Both the position numbers and the translations under genes were made by a program. The notes below the pieces were generated by a model. That model was given only the letters and a program-made list of their open reading frames with translations, did no database searches and was not told the DNA's origin. DNA of 8,777 nt from Nocardia sp. (lineage in GTDB: Bacteria; Actinomycetota; Actinomycetes; Mycobacteriales; Mycobacteriaceae), in contig JAFMQT010000161.1 of the NCBI GenBank assembly GCA_017354515.1, forward strand, positions 1 through 8,777. Reading direction: 5' to 3'. Positions 5,866 to 8,777 of this stretch are shown here, one piece after another (position 1 is the first letter of the stretch; the number at the start of each line of letters is the position of its first letter).

Positions 5866-6732
5866 GTGAGTTCCCAGCCGCCCGCATCGTTCTGCTACCG
5901 CCACCCCGATCGCGGTACCGGATTGGCCTGCACCCGATGCGGGCGGCCGGCCTGTCCCGAATGTCTGCGCCCGGCTTCGGTCGGACAGCACTGTGTGGAA
6001 TGTATCTCGCAGGGGCGCAGCGATATTCGGACGGCCGCACCGGGTTCCGGTGTGCGGCAGGCGACTCGGTCGAAGCCCTACGTCACCTACGGCTTGGTCG
6101 CCGTCAATATCGCGGTATTCGCCGTCACCGCGACCCAGGCGCACAGCATTACGAATAATCAACTGTCGCAGCTGTTCTTCGACTGGGTGCTGGCACCGAA
6201 ACTGGTCGCGCACGGACAGTGGGTCCGCATTGTGGGCTCGGGCTTCCTGCACTACGGGCCGGTGCACTTGGCGGTCAACATGTTCGCCCTCTACATCCTC
6301 GGGCGCGATACCGAGATGGTGCTCGGCCGGGCGCGATATCTCGCGGTCTATCTGACCGCGCTGCTCGGCGGGGCAGCAGCGGTGATGTGGCTCGCCAGCG
6401 GCACCGCCACCGCGGGAGCCTCGGGGGCCATCTACGGCCTGTTCGGCGCGATGACGGTGATACTCCTGCGGTTGCGGCAGAGCCCGGCGCAGATGCTGGT
6501 GCTCATCGTGATCAACCTCGTCATCAGCGTCTCACTGCCGGGGATCTCGCTGTGGGGACATCTCGGCGGCCTGGCCGCCGGCACCCTCGCCGCCGTCGGA
6601 ATCCTTTTCCTTCCCGAATGGTTGCGGGCGGCCGGTCCGGCCGCGGTGCGGAGGATCGGCTGGGGTGCGGTCGCCGGGGTGGCGGCGCTCAGTCTGCTCG
6701 GCAGCATCGCCGGTGCGGCCGCACTGTCCTGA
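5866..6732 (+). CDS. Rhomboid-family intramembrane serine protease with N-terminal zinc-binding domain
   Basis: A 288-residue membrane protease that would cleave transmembrane substrates inside the bilayer. Residues 8-48 form a B-box-like zinc-binding module with C10, H13, C22, C25, C30, C33, H42, C43 and C46 (CYRHP, CTRCGRPACPEC, GQHCVEC), common in actinobacterial rhomboids. The rhomboid core spans about residues 72-250: HLAVN (134-138) gives the oxyanion-type His and Asn, GASGAIYG (184-191) holds the nucleophile S186, and GHLGGLAAG (231-239) holds the partner H232. The Ser-His dyad is intact, so activity is expected. A further C-terminal hydrophobic helix (about 264-287) adds a seventh span. 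The GTG start is supported by the TATCGT box 7 nt upstream. It follows the cyclophilin gene by 17 bp and converges on the PH-domain gene. Substrates unknown. Confidence 0.92.
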   Translation: MSSQPPASFCYRHPDRGTGLACTRCGRPACPECLRPASVGQHCVECISQGRSDIRTAAPGSGVRQATRSKPYVTYGLVAVNIAVFAVTATQAHSITNNQLSQLFFDWVLAPKLVAHGQWVRIVGSGFLHYGPVHLAVNMFALYILGRDTEMVLGRARYLAVYLTALLGGAAAVMWLASGTATAGASGAIYGLFGAMTVILLRLRQSPAQMLVLIVINLVISVSLPGISLWGHLGGLAAGTLAAVGILFLPEWLRAAGPAAVRRIGWGAVAGVAALSLLGSIAGAAALS

Positions 6733-6757
6733 TCCCCGGCCGGCCGCCGTGTTCGTG

Positions 6758-7228
6758 TCATTCCGGATCGTGTCGCGGTGTCAGGCCGTGCACGGACATC
6801 GCATCGAGCACATCCTGTGGATGAGTGCCCAGATCCCAGCGCCCGAAGATCATCAGCCGGTCCTGGCCCTCGTGCACCAGGTCGAGTTCCAAATTCGGGA
6901 TACTGCGCCCCAGCCGGCGCGTCCCCACCACGCGGGCGCGCAGGATGTGCTCGGGGTTGTATCCGACCGGACCCAGCAGCCCCCGGATCACCAGCCGGGA
7001 CGGTTCCCCCGGTATCACGGTCAACCGTGGCCGCTGCCGAAAACCCAGGCCTGCCAGGCATAACAGCAGTACAGCCGCGAATCCGATGAACACCTCGCCG
7101 ACCGGATCGGAGGTGACGGCAGCCGCGACCGCCAAGGCCACACCGCCCGCGGTCACCGCGATCAGAGCGGGCGCCGGCGTGGACCATTGCAGCCGCGACG
7201 CGGCGGTGTCGAACTCCGGTGTACTCAC
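6758..7228 (-). CDS. PH-domain membrane protein (Rv0010c-like)
   Basis: A 156-residue protein with two predicted membrane helices (about 20-38 and 44-63), then a C-terminal bacterial PH-like domain starting near RQRPRLTV (64-71) and ending in the motif FGRWDLGTHPQDVLDAM. Its position beside crgA and the RWDLGTxPxxVLDA motif match M. tuberculosis Rv0010c. Its function is not established. The membrane-anchored PH domain and its neighbour CrgA suggest a role at the cell envelope, but that is guilt by association. I chose the GTG at 7228. The frame extends upstream to a GTG at 7270, but that start would lie inside a DnaA box and add residues with no family likeness. A GAGGAG (7241-7246) sits 12 nt upstream of the chosen start, rather far, so the start is uncertain. 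Confidence 0.82.
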   Translation of the reverse strand: MSTPEFDTAASRLQWSTPAPALIAVTAGGVALAVAAAVTSDPVGEVFIGFAAVLLLCLAGLGFRQRPRLTVIPGEPSRLVIRGLLGPVGYNPEHILRARVVGTRRLGRSIPNLELDLVHEGQDRLMIFGRWDLGTHPQDVLDAMSVHGLTPRHDPE

Positions 7229-7249
7229 AGTTCCCAATCGCTCCTCGAG

Positions 7250-7258
7250 TTGTCCACA
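7250..7258 (+). promoter_or_regulatory. DnaA box
   Basis: TTGTCCACA matches the DnaA box form typical of high-G+C actinobacterial origins. It lies in the gap between the PH-domain gene and crgA, in the same orientation as the neighbouring box. Confidence 0.65.
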
Positions 7259-7262
7259 AGAG

Positions 7263-7271
7263 TTATCCACA
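7263..7271 (+). promoter_or_regulatory. DnaA box, perfect consensus
   Basis: TTATCCACA is the strict DnaA box consensus. Its start is 13 bp from that of the preceding box, in the same orientation. Two 9-mers of this quality so close together in DNA of this composition are unlikely by chance. Confidence 0.7.
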
Positions 7272-7284
7272 GGTGTGCAGAATT

Positions 7285-7294
7285 ACACCGGTGT
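7285..7294. promoter_or_regulatory. 10-bp palindrome downstream of crgA
   Basis: ACACCGGTGT is a perfect palindrome 14 bp beyond the DnaA box pair and 25 bp past the crgA stop. It could be a regulator site for the PH-domain gene. It has no loop and no T tract, so a terminator is unlikely. Confidence 0.3.
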
Positions 7295-7318
7295 GAGCAG
7301 CGCGGTCAGGTCCCGTTC

Positions 7319-7582
7319 TCAGCGCCACCGCATGGTCATGATGAGTCCGATGACCATCAGGCCGAAGCCGATCAGGAAGTTCCAGGCATTCAGGTCGCTC
7401 ATCCATTGGATCTGGTCGGCGGCCAGATAGTAGACGAGCAGCCACACCAACCCGGCCAGCATGAAACCGAGCATGATCGTCACATACCAGACCGGCGACG
7501 GGCCGCCCTTGACCTTCACCGGGGTGCGGTTGTTCGGGTTGATCGTGTAGTCGGTCTTCTTGCGGACCTTCGACTTGGGCAT
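7319..7582 (-). CDS. crgA: Cell division protein CrgA
   Basis: An 87-residue membrane protein of the CrgA family (M. tuberculosis Rv0011c is 93 residues). CrgA joins the divisome, where in mycobacteria it binds FtsZ, FtsQ, FtsI and CwsA. The signature N-terminus MPKSKVRKK is followed by a cytoplasmic region with RTPVKVKGGPSPVWYV, two transmembrane helices (about 31-53 and 66-84) joined by a short external loop, and the family-typical ending TMRWR. The start has GAGGA (minus strand, 7587-7591) 4 nt before it. The gene is divergent from the glutamine amidotransferase gene and shares an 82-bp gap with it. Near full length, no defects seen. Confidence 0.95.
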   Translation of the reverse strand: MPKSKVRKKTDYTINPNNRTPVKVKGGPSPVWYVTIMLGFMLAGLVWLLVYYLAADQIQWMSDLNAWNFLIGFGLMVIGLIMTMRWR

Positions 7583-7586
7583 GACG

Positions 7587-7591
7587 TCCTC
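7587..7591 (-). promoter_or_regulatory. Ribosome binding site of crgA
   Basis: On the minus strand GAGGA precedes the ATG (7580-7582) by 4 nt, slightly close but the best match available, so crgA has a leader unlike its divergent neighbour. Confidence 0.5.
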
Positions 7592-7652
7592 GTATTCGGC
7601 GTGCAGGTCTGAGTAAAGGCTATCTCAGCTGCGTATCGATCAACGTCCCACG

Positions 7653-7664
7653 TACTCTCGAACC
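7653..7664 (+). promoter_or_regulatory. Leaderless promoter of the glutamine amidotransferase gene
   Basis: TACTCT (7653-7658) fits TANNNT and is followed by 6 nt and the ATG at 7665, so the mRNA should begin at the start codon. No ribosome binding site precedes the ATG, which agrees with leaderless translation. Confidence 0.55.
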
Positions 7665-8303
7665 ATGCGTGTACTGGTCGTCGACAATTACGACAGCTTC
7701 GTGTTCAACCTGGTGCAATACCTGGGCCAGCTGGGCGTCGAGGTGACCGTGTGGCGTAACGACGACCCCCGCCTGACACCGGCCGATTCGGTGGCGGCCG
7801 AGTTCGATGGCCTGTTGATAAGTCCAGGACCGGGCACTCCCGACCGGGCCGGAGCCAGTATGGCACTGGTACGTGCCGCCGCTCGGGAATCCACGCCGCT
7901 GCTGGGTGTGTGCCTCGGCCACCAGGCCATCGGCGCGGCATTCGGCGCCACCGTGACCCGCGCCCCGGAACTGCTGCACGGTAAGACCAGTTCGGTCCGG
8001 CATATCGGAACGGGCGTCCTGGCCGGCCTGCCGGATCCGTTCACCGCCACCCGCTACCACTCGCTCACCGTCCTCGAGGACACCCTGCCCGACGAGATCG
8101 AGGTGATCGGGCGTACCGACAGCGGCATCGTGATGGCGATGCGGCACCGGAGTTTGCCCATCCACGGGGTGCAGTTCCATCCGGAGTCGGTGCTGACCCA
8201 GGGCGGGCATCGGATGTTGGCGAACTGGCTCGAGGTCTGCGGTAACCGTCCGGCCGAGGATGTGATCGAATCCCTGGAAGCCGAGATGGCGGCACTGGTG
8301 TGA
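7665..8303 (+). CDS. trpG: Class I glutamine amidotransferase, anthranilate / aminodeoxychorismate synthase component II
   Basis: A 212-residue cytoplasmic amidotransferase that hydrolyses glutamine and passes ammonia to a chorismate-binding partner. With TrpE it would make anthranilate for tryptophan; with PabB, 4-amino-4-deoxychorismate for folate. One protein may serve both. The N-terminal VDNYDSFVFNL, the oxyanion-region PGPG (54-57), the nucleophile elbow GVCLGHQ with C83, and FHPES with H172 and E174 give a complete Cys-His-Glu triad. The position next to crgA matches M. tuberculosis Rv0013, annotated trpG/pabA. No component I gene is present in the window. A leaderless promoter sets the start. 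The next gene begins 4 bp after the stop, so they are probably co-transcribed. Which pathway it serves cannot be settled from sequence alone. Confidence 0.93.
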   Translation: MRVLVVDNYDSFVFNLVQYLGQLGVEVTVWRNDDPRLTPADSVAAEFDGLLISPGPGTPDRAGASMALVRAAARESTPLLGVCLGHQAIGAAFGATVTRAPELLHGKTSSVRHIGTGVLAGLPDPFTATRYHSLTVLEDTLPDEIEVIGRTDSGIVMAMRHRSLPIHGVQFHPESVLTQGGHRMLANWLEVCGNRPAEDVIESLEAEMAALV

Positions 8304-8307
8304 GCCG

Positions 8308-8777
8308 ATGACCACGCGGCCGTATGTGGTGCTGTCGGTGGCCACCAGTATCGACGGATATATCGACGATTCGAGTCCGCAGCGGCTGTTGCTGTCCAAT
8401 GCCGAGGACTTCGACCGGGTCGACGGGGTGCGCGCCGAGTCCGACGCGATCCTCATCGGCGCCGAAACCCTGCGCCGTGATGATCCGAGGTTGTTGATCA
8501 ATGACCACCAGCGGCGGGCGGCACGTGTCGCCGCGGGAAAGCCAGAATTCCCGGCCCGCGTAATCGTCAGTGCCAGCGGCGATCTGGACCCGCGGCTGCG
8601 ACTGTGGCAGCAGAGCGGACAGCGGCTGGTTTACACGACATCGCGAGGGGCCACCCGGCTCGGCGGTCGGATGGACGGGGTGGCCGAGGTCATAGCGCTG
8701 GGCGATACCGTCGAATTCGGTTCGCTCCTGGACGATCTGGGCGACCGCGGTATCGGCCGCCTGCTGGTCGAGGGGGG
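8308..8777 (+). CDS. RibD C-terminal / dihydrofolate reductase-like protein, 3' end outside window
   Basis: A frame open to the window edge, giving 156 complete codons. The product starts MTTRPYVVLSVATSIDGYID and continues with LIGAETLRRDDPRLL (near residues 49-63) and IGRLLVEGG at the end, the motifs of the RibD_C (dihydrofolate reductase-fold) family. In that family these elements form the NADPH and substrate site. Known members reduce the ribosylaminopyrimidine intermediate of riboflavin synthesis, and some, such as Rv2671, can also reduce dihydrofolate. No N-terminal deaminase domain is present, so it is a stand-alone reductase. It starts 4 bp after the amidotransferase stop, with no strong ribosome binding site, implying translational coupling. 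A role in pterin or flavin metabolism is plausible but unproven. Confidence 0.85.
   Translation, partial: MTTRPYVVLSVATSIDGYIDDSSPQRLLLSNAEDFDRVDGVRAESDAILIGAETLRRDDPRLLINDHQRRAARVAAGKPEFPARVIVSASGDLDPRLRLWQQSGQRLVYTTSRGATRLGGRMDGVAEVIALGDTVEFGSLLDDLGDRGIGRLLVEG

Noticed and set aside
6733..6757. GGCCGGCC-type palindrome in the gap between the convergent rhomboid and PH-domain genes, as a terminator
   Set aside because: CGGCCGGCCG (6737-6746) is a loop-less palindrome with no T tract on either side, so there is no basis for calling a terminator.
7609..7628. CTGAG-10-CTCAG inverted repeat between crgA and trpG as an operator
   Set aside because: Five-base arms with a 10-nt spacer are common by chance, and it does not line up with the trpG -10 box.

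Overview
The window is high-G+C DNA with strongly GC-biased third codon positions. Several genes appear to be leaderless, with a TANNNT box 6-7 nt before the start codon. Together with CrgA, a 6C-type small RNA and a cyclophilin / PH-domain protein / CrgA / glutamine amidotransferase block that matches the Rv0009-Rv0013 neighbourhood of Mycobacterium tuberculosis, this points to a member of the Mycobacteriales. It is probably Nocardia-like and probably not far from the replication origin. The genus is an inference.

Left part (1-2647): an MpaB/DUF2236-type putative haem oxygenase (51-1346); a short, apparently broken gene with a methyltransferase-like N-terminus (1364-1526); and a complete soluble class III adenylate cyclase with an N-terminal regulatory domain (1589-2647).

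Non-coding part (2648-3192, about 545 bp): no convincing protein gene. On the minus strand lie two tandem hairpins whose loops both contain CTCCCCCCC, preceded by a -10 box and ending in a U-rich tail. I read this as a 6C-family (B11-like) small RNA. Further along are two operator-like palindromes and a set of short direct repeats just upstream of drrA.

Middle part (3193-5320): a translationally coupled DrrA/DrrB-type ABC export pair, then an unannotated-looking 54-residue single-span membrane peptide whose last codons and stop lie inside a 26-bp tandem duplication.

Right part (5321-8777): cyclophilin (PpiA), a rhomboid protease with an N-terminal zinc-binding domain, then on the minus strand a PH-domain membrane protein and the divisome protein CrgA. 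Two DnaA boxes lie between these last two. Divergent to crgA is a leaderless trpG/pabA-type glutamine amidotransferase, followed 4 bp later by a RibD_C/dihydrofolate-reductase-like gene that runs off the window. Compared with the M. tuberculosis order, nothing is found in the DUF881 (Rv0012) position between crgA and trpG, and a reductase gene sits directly after trpG.

I see no CRISPR array, tRNA, rRNA, insertion sequence or prophage. The strongest non-protein signals are the 6C-type RNA and the DnaA box pair.
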